This document shows positions 41,026 through 48,901 of a stretch of 64,000 nucleotides of DNA, in pieces. The notes under the pieces were generated by a model, which did not search any database, was not told the DNA's origin, and saw only the letters and a list, made by a program, of their open reading frames with translations. The position numbers and the translations under genes were made by a program. Source of the stretch: Ktedonobacter robiniae (GTDB lineage: Bacteria > Chloroflexota > Ktedonobacteria > Ktedonobacterales > Ktedonobacteraceae); NCBI RefSeq assembly GCF_016587375.1, contig NZ_BNJG01000001.1, forward strand, positions 4,608,501-4,672,500, written 5' to 3'. Position 1 is the stretch's first letter; each line of letters begins with the position of its first letter.

Positions 41026-41065
41026 GTTGTGTCTTCTCCTGTTCCCCACCCCCGCGAATGAGGGT

Positions 41066-41210
41066 GTTCATCCTGCTGAACGTCGATGTTCAGTACAGTG
41101 AACGTGCATGTTCAATCAACTGAACGTTGATGTTCATTTCACTGAACGTGCTATGTTCATTCTGCTGAACATGTTCAGTACACTGAACGTTGATGTTCAT
41201 TTCACTGAAC
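41066..41210. repeat. Array A: 14 alternating GTTCA/TGAAC half-sites
   Basis: Half-sites start at 41066, 41077, 41088, 41099, 41110, 41121, 41132, 41143, 41155, 41166, 41173, 41184, 41195 and 41206. Orientation alternates; nearly all are 11 bp apart, so they lie on one face of the helix. Two steps deviate (12 and 7 bp). Sits upstream of the DUF2786 gene, near the left edge of an inverted repeat. Confidence 0.85.
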
Positions 41211-41285
41211 GTAGTTGTCCGTACAGCAGCTCGACTTATTTAGACAATAAATAGATAGATAGATAAAGGGCTTCGCCCTCTGGCC
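41211..41285. repeat. Left copy of the module-flanking inverted repeat
   Basis: GTACAGCAGCTCGAC, then TATTTAGACAATAAATA, then AGGGCTTCGCCCTCTGG. The right copy is at 46775-46857 in reverse. Ends in a small GC hairpin. The gap to the next gene (41286-41446) holds nothing recognised. Confidence 0.7.
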
Positions 41286-41446
41286 TATCGGCCATTCACC
41301 TGCGATTGACACTAGTTACTCAGTCAGTCATATCAATTCAATCGCTGTGTAGAAGCTTTGAGACGCTGCTGAGAGGCCACTATGTCGATTAGTCGATAAA
41401 TCTGCACATCTCAGCCATTGCAGACGGTCTGAGCCTCGCCTGAGCC

Positions 41447-41740
41447 TCAAAACGGCCCATTTATGGTGGCTGCTGCCTCACACCAGATGTCACAGTACAT
41501 GGCACCAGCCTCGGAGAGTGGAGCGCCACAGGACAGGCAGGCGTTTGCCTCATATTCCTCCAGCTCTGGCTCGGCAGTCAGGTCGACCAGGGGTTGGTCG
41601 CACTTGGCACAGGTGAGCGTCTCAACACCCTCGTCAGGCTCGAAAATAGGGCTTGCGGTGCCAGTTGGAGCGCACGACGTGTGGTAGATTTTGCGGCGCA
41701 CGCGCACACCAATGATGCTGAAAAGTTTTGTTCCAATCAT
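41447..41740 (-). CDS. Phage zinc-ribbon protein, 97 aa
   Basis: Two zinc ribbons: CAKC paired with an upstream Cys/His region, and CLSCGAPLSEAGAMYCDIWC. AAAGGAG precedes ATG 41740. Last gene of the leftward accessory run. Confidence 0.6.
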   Translation of the reverse strand: MIGTKLFSIIGVRVRRKIYHTSCAPTGTASPIFEPDEGVETLTCAKCDQPLVDLTAEPELEEYEANACLSCGAPLSEAGAMYCDIWCEAAATINGPF

Positions 41741-41761
41741 GTCAGTCTCCTTTTGCACAGA

Positions 41762-42136
41762 TTAGTAGTCATAGTACGAACGGTTGCGACGTGTGGTCAG
41801 AGGTTGACCAAACAGATTGTAAAGCCGCCCGCAGTCGCATTCATTCGTGGAGCAGGCCAGATCGACCTCCCGGCCACAGTCAATACAGCGTCCGGTGGCT
41901 GGCACCGTGTAGGCGTGGTGGTAGGTCTGCATGCCCATGTACTTGACTGCGTATGTTCCATCCTGGCACTTGGTCAGGTTCTCGATAGCCTCTTCCCCCA
42001 TCTCGTGCAGGAGATAGTTCCCGTGTTTGTCACAGGGAAAGCTGAAGCCAGCCTCGGTGCCATCGTCAGGGAGCCAGTTATACACCTGCGCATAGGTTTC
42101 GTATTTCACGCGCTCAGACTTGCGAAGAATCTGCAT
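41762..42136 (-). CDS. Phage hypothetical protein with zinc site, 124 aa
   Basis: CIDCGREVDLACSTNECDCG near the C-terminus looks like a metal site. The N-terminal half is mixed alpha/beta without known motif. AAAGG site before ATG 42136. Confidence 0.6.
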   Translation of the reverse strand: MQILRKSERVKYETYAQVYNWLPDDGTEAGFSFPCDKHGNYLLHEMGEEAIENLTKCQDGTYAVKYMGMQTYHHAYTVPATGRCIDCGREVDLACSTNECDCGRLYNLFGQPLTTRRNRSYYDY

Positions 42137-42185
42137 TGCAACCCGCCTTTGGTGTGCCAGGGATTGCTCCCCGGCACCGCTCGCT

Positions 42186-42398
42186 CTATCGGTTAAAGGT
42201 GACGACTAGGCAGTAGGTGGACTTGTGACCAGTGTAGGTGGCCTCACATAGCTCTAGACCAGCCTGCGCCAGGGCTTCTCGGTCAGCCTGGATGCGCTTG
42301 GCGACCTTTGGACGGTCAGGACGGTGGTACTGGCGCACGAGGCGGTCTGGCGTCTCTTGTAGCGTCGTCATCGGTCCCAGGTGGTGAAAGTTGAACAT
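42186..42398 (-). CDS. Phage hypothetical protein, 70 aa
   Basis: A basic N-terminal half and a C-terminal beta strand (YCLVVTFNR). GGAGGAG precedes ATG 42398. No family recognised. Confidence 0.5.
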   Translation of the reverse strand: MFNFHHLGPMTTLQETPDRLVRQYHRPDRPKVAKRIQADREALAQAGLELCEATYTGHKSTYCLVVTFNR

Positions 42399-42455
42399 GT
42401 CGTGCTCCTCCTGCTTTGTCTATGTTTGTGCAATTTGACTACTAAGTATGACGTA

Positions 42456-42758
42456 CTAGGCCAGGTATAGCTCAGTGGTCCAGGCTTGTAGGCGCTCCTG
42501 GCGCTCGAAGAACGCTGCCCACGCCTCTGGGCTATTCGGTATAAACCGGACAGGCGGCAGGAACAGCTCATTCGCGAAACAGTGACCAGCAGCGCAGTCA
42601 GCACAGCGCAGTGAAACCACCTCCAGTTCCACGCGACAGAGGGCACACCACAGGTGGGTGGGCATGTCGTCACCGTTGTAGATAGGCTCGGCGTCTGCCT
42701 CACGTGGAGCGCAGTCTGGGCACCAGTGCTGGCCCATCCATTTGTATGCGACAATCAC
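42456..42758 (-). CDS. Phage zinc-ribbon protein, 100 aa
   Basis: CPDC, CALC and CADC pairs suggest one or two zinc sites. GTG start at 42758, with GGAGG 7 nt upstream, overlapping the previous stop (GTGA). Confidence 0.55.
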   Translation of the reverse strand: MIVAYKWMGQHWCPDCAPREADAEPIYNGDDMPTHLWCALCRVELEVVSLRCADCAAGHCFANELFLPPVRFIPNSPEAWAAFFERQERLQAWTTELYLA

Positions 42759-42976
42759 AGTTGCACCTCCAGTTCTTTCCAGTCAGACAACGTAGGCTCA
42801 AAGCGGCCATCGGGCCAGAAAATGAGATTGTGCTCAAATTTGTAGATCATGCCGCCATCTTTGGCACCGCTTATGCGAATGTCTAGCAAGCTGTGACCGC
42901 GCACAAACAGGGCTTTGTCGTCCTCTAGTGCCTCAATCGCTTTGCAGGCCAGTGCAAACATCTGCTCATTGCTCAT
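42755..42976 (-). CDS. Phage hypothetical protein, 73 aa
   Basis: ATG 42976 follows AAAGGAG. Short helix (FALACKAIEALEDDKALF) then beta strands (MIYKFEHNLIFWPDGRF). No family recognised. Confidence 0.5.
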   Translation of the reverse strand: MSNEQMFALACKAIEALEDDKALFVRGHSLLDIRISGAKDGGMIYKFEHNLIFWPDGRFEPTLSDWKELEVQL

Positions 42977-42978
42977 GC

Positions 42979-43176
42979 TTAGTTCTCCTTTGTGCGCTCT
43001 AGATAGACTGATGACAGGAAGGCGAGACACTGTGGCAGGGATGGCTTCTCGACTGTGTAGCCAAGGCCATTTTTGAAATATCTGTACTGCCCGTCTGGCG
43101 TGCGCTCAGCAGGCACGAACAGGCCAGGGAAGGCGAAGAAGCCAAGGCTCTCGTGCCAGTGGTTGAATGGTCCCAT
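42979..43176 (-). CDS. Phage hypothetical protein, 65 aa
   Basis: Aromatic-rich N-terminus (NHWHESLGFFAFPGLFV) and a helical tail. GGAGGG precedes ATG 43176. Tightly packed between neighbours. Confidence 0.5.
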   Translation of the reverse strand: MGPFNHWHESLGFFAFPGLFVPAERTPDGQYRYFKNGLGYTVEKPSLPQCLAFLSSVYLERTKEN

Positions 43177-43179
43177 GAT

Positions 43180-43407
43180 TTAGCCCTCCAGAATGTTGAT
43201 CAGTACAGATACAGTGGCGTGCTTTTCGATGTCGCTTTCAGTAAAGGCGCGGGATTGCCGCACCTCCAGCCAGAAAATGATCTCGTGGGGGTTCAGACCC
43301 CATTCCAGGTTGTGCAGCTCAGTGGCGGCAGACAGGCGCAGGTCGACTGGCTGGTGTCCATCGCGAATGATCTCGACCAGCTTGGACTCGAATTGGCGAT
43401 AGTTCAT
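43180..43407 (-). CDS. Phage hypothetical protein, 75 aa
   Basis: Helical, acidic. Starts with the shared leader GGAGAAGACACAATG. First gene behind the promoter at 43455-43483. No family recognised. Confidence 0.55.
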   Translation of the reverse strand: MNYRQFESKLVEIIRDGHQPVDLRLSAATELHNLEWGLNPHEIIFWLEVRQSRAFTESDIEKHATVSVLINILEG

Positions 43408-43454
43408 TGTGTCTTCTCCTTGTTCGTGCGTCGATTAACTCAATCGACATTGCT

Positions 43455-43483
43455 ATGTTAACACTTCGACAAACATGTGTCAA
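43455..43483 (-). promoter_or_regulatory. Consensus promoter with TTTGTCGA box in the spacer
   Basis: -35 TTGACA (43478-43483), 17-bp spacer containing TTTGTCGAAG, -10 TAACAT (43455-43460). A protein on the box would block polymerase directly. Confidence 0.7.
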
Positions 43484-43509
43484 CTATCTAGTTGGATAGG
43501 TAGACAAAC

Positions 43510-43779
43510 TTAGTTATTTAGCAGTTGGCAGTCGTATGGGCTGTGGTATTCTTCGCAGCCTAGCCAGATCTGATAGGACTCACCAGCGATCTCGGCATCT
43601 CGGCTATACTGGACGCCATCCGCGCAGTGGCGACCATCCTGGGTGACAAGGCAGACCGGGCCAGCGTAGCGGCTAATCTCGCGCCAGTGTTCCAGGCTGT
43701 AGTCTGGGCGAGGCCAGACCAGATAGGCGACCAGGGCCAGGATGGCGACAAGAGCGGCGACTGATGTGTACAGTTTCAT
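43510..43779 (-). CDS. Phage small membrane-anchored or exported protein, 89 aa
   Basis: A hydrophobic N-terminal helix (VAALVAILALVAYLVW) followed by a 65-residue outside domain with four Cys (CLV, HCAD, LGCE, DCQ), so two disulphides are possible. May modify the lysogen surface (inference). Confidence 0.55.
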   Translation of the reverse strand: MKLYTSVAALVAILALVAYLVWPRPDYSLEHWREISRYAGPVCLVTQDGRHCADGVQYSRDAEIAGESYQIWLGCEEYHSPYDCQLLNN

Positions 43780-43832
43780 GTTTCTATCCTCCAGGGAGGG
43801 CCAGCCAGGGCCAGCCCTCGCGACTAGTCAAA

Positions 43833-44348
43833 CTACTTTCCGTGATTGATGGCTGCGCAGGCTGTGAGCTTTGGGCGTCCGTCAGTCGCCAGAATTGGAG
43901 TCCAGACACCGTCAGTGTCAAAGCCGTGTGCCTCGGCGCAGACCGGGCAGACATCGACGCCGCACGTTGTGTAGCCGATGACCTCAGCAGGCTCCTCAGC
44001 AGGCTCCTGGGCTGGCTGCTCCCACTCTGTCGTGGTCAGCAGCTTGATATTTGCCAGGAAGTCAGTGTAGATGGCGATGCGAGTCTGGCAGCGGCGGACT
44101 TTAAATAGTGCGATGTGGCGCTCATGCTCGTCCTTTGTCGTGCGCAGTGTCTCCCACTCAGTTTTGAGTGACTTTTTGGCCCACCCAATCACACGCTTGG
44201 CGGCTTTTTCGGCGCTCAGGATGAACGGCGTACCGTGAAAGTTTTCCAGGAAAGTGGCGCAGGCTCGATAGGCTTCCTGCTCGACAGTATCCTCAGTGTG
44301 ATACTCAGCCAGATCAGTGTAGAGGGTGTGAAGTTCGTTGATGTTCAT
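43833..44348 (-). CDS. Phage hypothetical protein, 171 aa
   Basis: Helical N-terminal two thirds, a Glu/Pro spacer (EQPAQEPAEEPAEV), and a C-terminal zinc ribbon (CGVDVCPVCAEAHG). ATG 44348 uses the shared GGAGAAGACACA leader. No family recognised. Confidence 0.6.
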   Translation of the reverse strand: MNINELHTLYTDLAEYHTEDTVEQEAYRACATFLENFHGTPFILSAEKAAKRVIGWAKKSLKTEWETLRTTKDEHERHIALFKVRRCQTRIAIYTDFLANIKLLTTTEWEQPAQEPAEEPAEVIGYTTCGVDVCPVCAEAHGFDTDGVWTPILATDGRPKLTACAAINHGK

Positions 44349-44409
44349 TGTGTCTTCTCCTGTTCGTTGTGTGGGCGGTGGAGGCTCGTTACCTCCACCC
44401 GCCAAGTCA

Positions 44410-44438
44410 ACATTAACATTTCGACAAACCGTTGTCAA
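44410..44438 (-). promoter_or_regulatory. Consensus promoter with TTTGTCGA box in the spacer
   Basis: -35 TTGACA (44433-44438), 17-bp spacer ACGGTTTGTCGAAATGT, -10 TAATGT (44410-44415). A second box (TGTCGACA type) lies just upstream at about 44445. Confidence 0.7.
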
Positions 44439-44476
44439 GTGTTTTTGTCGACATTTCGATAATTGGTACTATGGTA

Positions 44477-44764
44477 CTATTTGCTGGCGTATTCGATGGT
44501 GGCGACTAGGTGCTTGCATTGCGCAATGCGTTTGACCGTGTGACAGTAGGAAAGGTAGTGCTCACGAGACGAGGTGGCACCGCCATTCGCATAGGCCAGT
44601 TCTTTGTCCTGATAGGCTTTCAATTGAGCGTTAAGGCCACGCAGGGCGACCGAGACGGGATGGCCGTTCAGTACAGAGAGAACAGCGCCAAAGGCTTGGA
44701 TATCGACGGTGTCGCCAGACTGGCTCAGATCGCGGTATAGCTCATTTAGGACTAGAACTTTCAT
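44477..44764 (-). CDS. Phage hypothetical protein, 95 aa
   Basis: Helical, with the shared leader (GGAGAAAACACA) before ATG 44764. No family recognised. Confidence 0.55.
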   Translation of the reverse strand: MKVLVLNELYRDLSQSGDTVDIQAFGAVLSVLNGHPVSVALRGLNAQLKAYQDKELAYANGGATSSREHYLSYCHTVKRIAQCKHLVATIEYASK

Positions 44765-44816
44765 TGTGTTTTCTCCTCAGTTCAGAAATATTTTTGACTT
44801 ATGCCAGTTGGCAAAA

Positions 44817-44859
44817 GGGGGGTAGGGAGTCGAACCCTACAGGCTACCACTAGCCCCCT
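44817..44859 (-). tRNA. tRNA-like mini structure lacking the anticodon arm
   Basis: Minus strand: GGGGG, D-arm-like CTAGTGGTAGC, then a perfect T arm TAGGG-TTCGACT-CCCTA, then CCCCCC. Acceptor and T arm pair fully; the D arm matches the tRNA consensus AGTGGTAG. There is no anticodon stem at all. Too short for a working tRNA. Confidence 0.45.
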
Positions 44860-44864
44860 GGGGA

Positions 44865-45587
44865 TTAGTACCAGCGGCAGCTAATCTCTTTGTGGCTGGT
44901 GTAGGCTTGGCCGTCAGACTCACCACCAGCGATACGGGCATTTTCCCAGAGCATTGCAGCAGTGACCACTGGAGGGTACTCAGGATAAAGGGCAGTGCAT
45001 TCTGCCAGCATGCGCTTCTCAGTCGCCAGATAGCAGGCAACCTGTGCTTTGGTTTTGCCAGCCAGTTTTTCCTGATCAATTCCCAGGCGTTTGCAGTGCC
45101 AGGTATCGATGGTCAGTAGTTTGGTGTAGAAAGGGTTGTAGATGAACAGTGCCCAGGATACCAGCTTGCAAGCCATGCCAGGGATAAGGTTGACCATTTT
45201 TTCGCGCCATGCTTGCTGCTCAGCCAGTGTGTCGCCAGCGTCAAAGTTCAGTGCGCCAGCTTTGTGCAGTTTCTCCAGTGCGTACAGGCAGTCGATGTGG
45301 GATTGCATCAGGCCGGAGGGGAAGCGGTTCCCAGGCTTGCGCCCAAGCGCGTCTTTCAGCTCTTCTTGATTCTCAGGCAGTCCATTGAAGAGGTATTTTT
45401 CAGCAAGGATGCGAACATAGCCACCGTTGATGGTCAGTTTTACACGCTTGCTCAGTGCGCTTGCCCAGAAGGCGAGAAGCACGCTAGGCTCTTTGTCGCC
45501 GTGTAGAATCTCGCTCATAGCCGCGAAGGTTTCCTGGATGGTAACCTGTGTTTTCTCCGTGTTGCTGTTGACTTTCTGTTTTTTCAT
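44865..45587 (-). CDS. Phage protein with weak HhH-glycosylase-like resemblance, 240 aa
   Basis: The part HIDCLYALEKLHKAG, then VNLIPGMACKLVSWALFIYNPFYTKLLTIDTWHCKRLGI has the order of a helix-hairpin-helix glycosylase core (LIPGMACKLVSWAL, then a catalytic-type Asp in TIDTWH). The similarity is weak and by eye. ATG 45587 has the shared leader. First gene of the leftward accessory run; its promoter is at 45653-45682. Confidence 0.5.
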   Translation of the reverse strand: MKKQKVNSNTEKTQVTIQETFAAMSEILHGDKEPSVLLAFWASALSKRVKLTINGGYVRILAEKYLFNGLPENQEELKDALGRKPGNRFPSGLMQSHIDCLYALEKLHKAGALNFDAGDTLAEQQAWREKMVNLIPGMACKLVSWALFIYNPFYTKLLTIDTWHCKRLGIDQEKLAGKTKAQVACYLATEKRMLAECTALYPEYPPVVTAAMLWENARIAGGESDGQAYTSHKEISCRWY

Positions 45588-45652
45588 TTTGTGTCTTCTC
45601 CATTTCGTTTTTTTCGTTTCGGCGATTTCGCCGCTCGCCTTGCGGTGATTGA

Positions 45653-45682
45653 AGTATGCCATACATCAACAAAGGCTGTCAA
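45653..45682 (-). promoter_or_regulatory. Promoter of the leftward accessory genes
   Basis: -35 TTGACA (45677-45682), 18-bp spacer, -10 CATACT (45653-45658). The box ATTTGTCGAAACTTCGATA lies directly upstream, at about 45690-45710. Confidence 0.6.
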
Positions 45683-45710
45683 GTGGGCAATATCGAAGTT
45701 TCGACAAATT

Positions 45711-46774
45711 GGTTGCGGCGACGTGGTCTGGAGCGGCTCTGGGAGCGGGCTGAACGAATTTTAAAACTCGTGGGAAATTGGTAAAAAGTCGTTTGATTTT
45801 GCTTTGTTCGCTGCTATGGGACGCGGCAAGGCTGCATCTATTGCCCGTATACTCGCTAAAACCCAAGGCTGTTTGGCCGTTTGGGGCTGGTGGGCTGGTG
45901 GGGATGGCTGGTGGGCTGGTGGGCTGGTGGCATTGTTTAGGGTGAAAAGATCCGCGATTGAATTGAAGGGGAAGGGGGAATAAATCTTTTAAGTGGTAAG
46001 GGTGATATCTTTACCCTGTTGTAAGGATGGAAAGTCTTTTAAGTGGTAAGGCTGTTTAGAGCTTGCCCGCTACTGATGAGGGGATGTCTCTTTATAGCAT
46101 CTCTGTGAGGCTGTAAATGTATACGTCTTTATAGCTTGCATGCTGGGTTGCCATCTCTCTATAGCATGCATCTCTGGTAGCATCGTCATGTGGTCTGTCT
46201 GGTAGCATGCTGTAGTGAGTTACCAAGTGAGTATGTAGTAAGCAATGGGTAGTGAGTAGGTAGGGATAGGGTATAGCATCCTCTGTCAATCGCGTGTTTT
46301 TTGTGGGGGTGTATTTATCGTTATCTTAAGAGAGGATAAGATTGTATCTTTTGTCTGTCTGTCTGGTGTGTCTGTCTGGTGTGTCTTTTCTGTCTGTCTG
46401 TCTGGTGTGTCTGTCTGTCTTTTCTGTCTGTCTATTGCCCCGTTGAATAGAGAGAAGAATAGAGCGATAGAGGGCAAAAGAGAGGATGAATAGACCGTCT
46501 GTTCTAGGGCTGTCTGTCCCTGTCTGGCTGTTCTAACTCTGTTCTAGTGGGCTGAGATGGCTCCCCAGGCGGGCCGAGCCTAGATCAAGAGGGTCACATT
46601 GCGCCGGTCCGAGCTTGGCCCGAATCGAGGCAGAGGAAGTGCTCTCTCAAATCAACCCGCAACTTCGAAAGTTTTTCGGCCTGATAAACAATAATAAACT
46701 ACTATTATTTCCCCCAATACCCATCAATTCTCTCGCACCGAAGCGAAGCGTAGGTTGGGGTGAATGGCGAAGCC
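45711..46774. other. Gene-free low-complexity zone between leftward and rightward genes
   Basis: No supported gene over more than 1 kb. Contents: GGGCTGGT tandem repeats (45885-45930), two copies of CTTTTAAGTGGTAAGG (about 45987 and 46034), TATAGCATGC-type repeats (46094-46270), and a TCTG/TGTC microsatellite (46350-46437). Together with array B it is the best place for a replication origin or partition site. Confidence 0.6.
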
Positions 46775-46857
46775 AGAGGGGCAAAGCCCCTTCATAACTC
46801 TTTATTTATTCTTTATTTATTTATTGTCTAAATATGTCGAGCTGCTGTACGTACAAC
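46775..46857. repeat. Right copy of the module-flanking inverted repeat
   Basis: CCAGAGGGGCAAAGCCCCTT, then TTTATTTATTGTCTAAATA, then GTCGAGCTGCTGTAC: reverse complement of 41211-41285 with extra ATTT units. Confidence 0.7.
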
Positions 46858-46860
46858 CAC

Positions 46861-47128
46861 GTTCAATCAACTGAACATTGACGTTCAATCAACTGAACAT
46901 GTTCAATCTATTGAACGTTAGACGTTCATTTAAATGAACATAGACGTTCAATCAACTGAACATGTTCAATCTATTGAACGTTAGACGTTCATTTAAATGA
47001 ACATAGACGTTCAATCAACTGAACATGTTCAATCTATTGAACGTTAGACGTTCATTTAAATGAACATAGACGTTCAATCAACTGAACGTTAGACGTTCAA
47101 TCAACTGAACATGTTCAATAGATTGAAC
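46861..47128. repeat. Array B: 24 alternating GTTCA/TGAAC half-sites in 63-bp units
   Basis: Twelve GTTCA-N6-TGAAC palindromes, with 11-bp half-site pitch inside blocks. A 63-bp unit is repeated at 46901, 46964 and 47027. The same half-sites form array A, and the arrays are the outer edges of an inverted repeat. It ends 80 bp before the promoter of the rightward genes. Confidence 0.9.
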
Positions 47129-47207
47129 ATAGACAAACCAATCTGACGAGTTTTTCTCGAAGTACAAAAATTGGCTGAAAAAGTGGGGCAAACATCGACA
47201 GATGTGG

Positions 47208-47428
47208 TATAATATAGATGTACTTAAAGATTAAGAGAGCGCCTGTTCTCGACGCCTGGGTGGACTGATCCTCCGGCCACACGCTGCTCGGAAGGACCAG
47301 ACCCCACGGACCAGACCGAGTTCCAGGCATGCAGAAGGGGAACAGAAGCAATCCGACTCGTTCCTGTTCCCCTTTGTCGACGTAATCGACACTTCCAGAT
47401 TACCAGGGAGTGTCAAGGGGGAAAATTA
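47208..47428 (+). promoter_or_regulatory. Promoter and structured leader of the rightward genes
   Basis: TATAAT at 47208-47213 without a good -35, so an activator may be needed. The leader contains a hairpin GGGGAACAG/CTGTTCCCC (about 47337-47375) followed by TTT, resembling an attenuator, and ends in AAGGGGGAAAATTA before ATG 47429. Confidence 0.5.
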
Positions 47429-48343
47429 ATGTTCAACTTCAAAGCAGCATGGGATGCACTGAGAAGTCAACCTCAGACACCAGCAGTCAACACGGGCCAG
47501 ACCACCCCGCCCCAACCAGACCAGCATGACGCAGTCAAATCCACGTTTGTCAACTGGACTGCAACACTGGTGCCATTCGCACTCGGTATCCTGCTCGCGA
47601 TATCGAATGGGTATTTCTTTGCGGGCTTCCACGACTTCAGCCTCACGGATGTGAGCACCTTCATTGCCTGGGGATCGGGCTTCGCGATTGAAGCAGCTAC
47701 CCTGGCAGCGATCTTTAACGCCAGCCTGCGACTGAAAGCAGGAGACAAGAAGGGCTTTCGAGCCTCACTTGCCGTTGGCCTGGCGCTTGCCTTCATCTCG
47801 TTCACAGCGCAGTACGTCTTTCTCCAGATGTCTCTCGCCAATGGGAGCCTGGTGGTGAACGACAGCGCAGTAGACAAGATGCCGCTCTTCTCGATGCTTG
47901 TCGGAGTGAACGGATTTCAGGGACACGACATTCTGTTCCTTATAAGGAGTAGCGCCTATCATGTTGCGGAGTTCTCCTGCACCTTCCTGATCGCCTCCAA
48001 GGGCATGACTCACGAGAAGAAACTGGAGCATCAGCGCCGAAACTTCGAGTACAGCATGGCAGAGGCCCAACAGCAGATGGTGCTCGACTTCATGAAGAAC
48101 ATCAACGAGAATCTGACACAGATGATGTCTTCGCAGCAGCGCCTCATGAACCAGCAGTTCGTCCAGGTGACAGAGCACATCGAACGTCCGGTCCCTCGCA
48201 TCGAGCCAGTAACGCAGATCACCGCCGAGATCGACGCCAGACAGATCGCAGCAGCGCTCGACGAGCAATCAAAAAAAGCGAAAGCTCTTTGGACGCCGCA
48301 GCCCCAACCGGAGAGCCAGAACCAGGGGCCAGCAAACGAGTAA
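47429..48343 (+). CDS. Phage membrane protein with cytosolic coiled coil, 304 aa
   Basis: Transmembrane segments at about 48-68, 77-97, 113-137 and possibly 167-190, then a long charged coiled coil (HEKKLEHQRRNFEYSMAEAQQQMVLDFMKNINENLTQMMSS...). No family recognised. First rightward gene. Near its 3' end a run of seven A (48271-48277) in the phase A AAA AAA could cause -1 frameshifting into the next frame. The size and layout suggest a membrane-associated regulator or exclusion protein (inference). Confidence 0.65.
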   Translation: MFNFKAAWDALRSQPQTPAVNTGQTTPPQPDQHDAVKSTFVNWTATLVPFALGILLAISNGYFFAGFHDFSLTDVSTFIAWGSGFAIEAATLAAIFNASLRLKAGDKKGFRASLAVGLALAFISFTAQYVFLQMSLANGSLVVNDSAVDKMPLFSMLVGVNGFQGHDILFLIRSSAYHVAEFSCTFLIASKGMTHEKKLEHQRRNFEYSMAEAQQQMVLDFMKNINENLTQMMSSQQRLMNQQFVQVTEHIERPVPRIEPVTQITAEIDARQIAAALDEQSKKAKALWTPQPQPESQNQGPANE

Positions 48344-48558
48344 AACGCACCCCCGAAGAGGTGAAAGTGTTGCTCCTGGCCTACCTGGACGATGGCGAAC
48401 AGTGGCCGGAGGGCATGGATAAAGAGCTTATCAAATACTACAGACGCACCTATATCAATCCCAAAGGCGGGAAACACGCTCTCTATCTTGCATGGCGGCA
48501 GGAATGGGAGCAGTCACATGGAATCACCTACCTACCGAATAGGAGAGCAGGGACATGA
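48289..48558 (+). CDS. Small basic phage protein, possibly made by -1 frameshift
   Basis: Frame open from before the A7 run of the previous gene to 48558. It has no ATG near its start and only a TTG (48289) without ribosome site. The product KRVKRTPEEVKVLLLAYLDDGEQWPEGMDKELIKYYRRTY looks like a folded, DNA-binding-type domain. Frameshifting at 48271-48277 would fuse it to the membrane protein. Stop overlaps the next ATG (ATGA). Confidence 0.55.
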   Translation: MDAAAPTGEPEPGASKRVKRTPEEVKVLLLAYLDDGEQWPEGMDKELIKYYRRTYINPKGGKHALYLAWRQEWEQSHGITYLPNRRAGT

Positions 48559-48767
48559 GAGTGTTTAGAAGTGCAGCGCTAAAATCCTGGAAGCTAGCGG
48601 AAGATGGTTCAGAGGCTCTGGACGAGCAGATTATCGAGGTCTTGCGAGACATCGGCAAGGTGTACGGGAAAGCGCCAACCCTCGTGGACTTCCATGTATC
48701 AAAAGTAACCACGAACTGGCTACCACCGCATTACGATGAGTATTTAACGGTGTTGGCAGACATTTAG
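48555..48767 (+). CDS. Phage hypothetical protein, 70 aa
   Basis: AGGAG precedes ATG 48555 inside the upstream gene. Mixed helical (ALDEQIIEVLRDIGKVYG). No family recognised. Confidence 0.55.
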   Translation: MRVFRSAALKSWKLAEDGSEALDEQIIEVLRDIGKVYGKAPTLVDFHVSKVTTNWLPPHYDEYLTVLADI

Positions 48768-48901
48768 CAGACGCGACCTGAGCATGTCGAACTAAACTGC
48801 TCCCTCTTTACGGTTCGACCCCACTCCTAGCAGCCGCACCGCTCCCTTGTTTATGGTATACTCATCTATAGTTGTGTATCTATATTAAAGGAGTTTTAAT
48901 C

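Noticed and set aside
45666..45866. 66-codon minus-strand ORF
   Set aside because: It spans the promoter and operator boxes of the leftward operon, and no ribosome site was seen.
46286..46477. ORF with QTDTPDRQTEKTHQTDTPDRQ repeats
   Set aside because: It is a translation of a TCTG/TGTC microsatellite without start signals.
41066..47128. CRISPR arrays at 41.1 and 46.9 kb
   Set aside because: The repeats are 5-bp half-sites at an 11-bp pitch and 63-bp tandem units without unique spacers; no cas genes are nearby.
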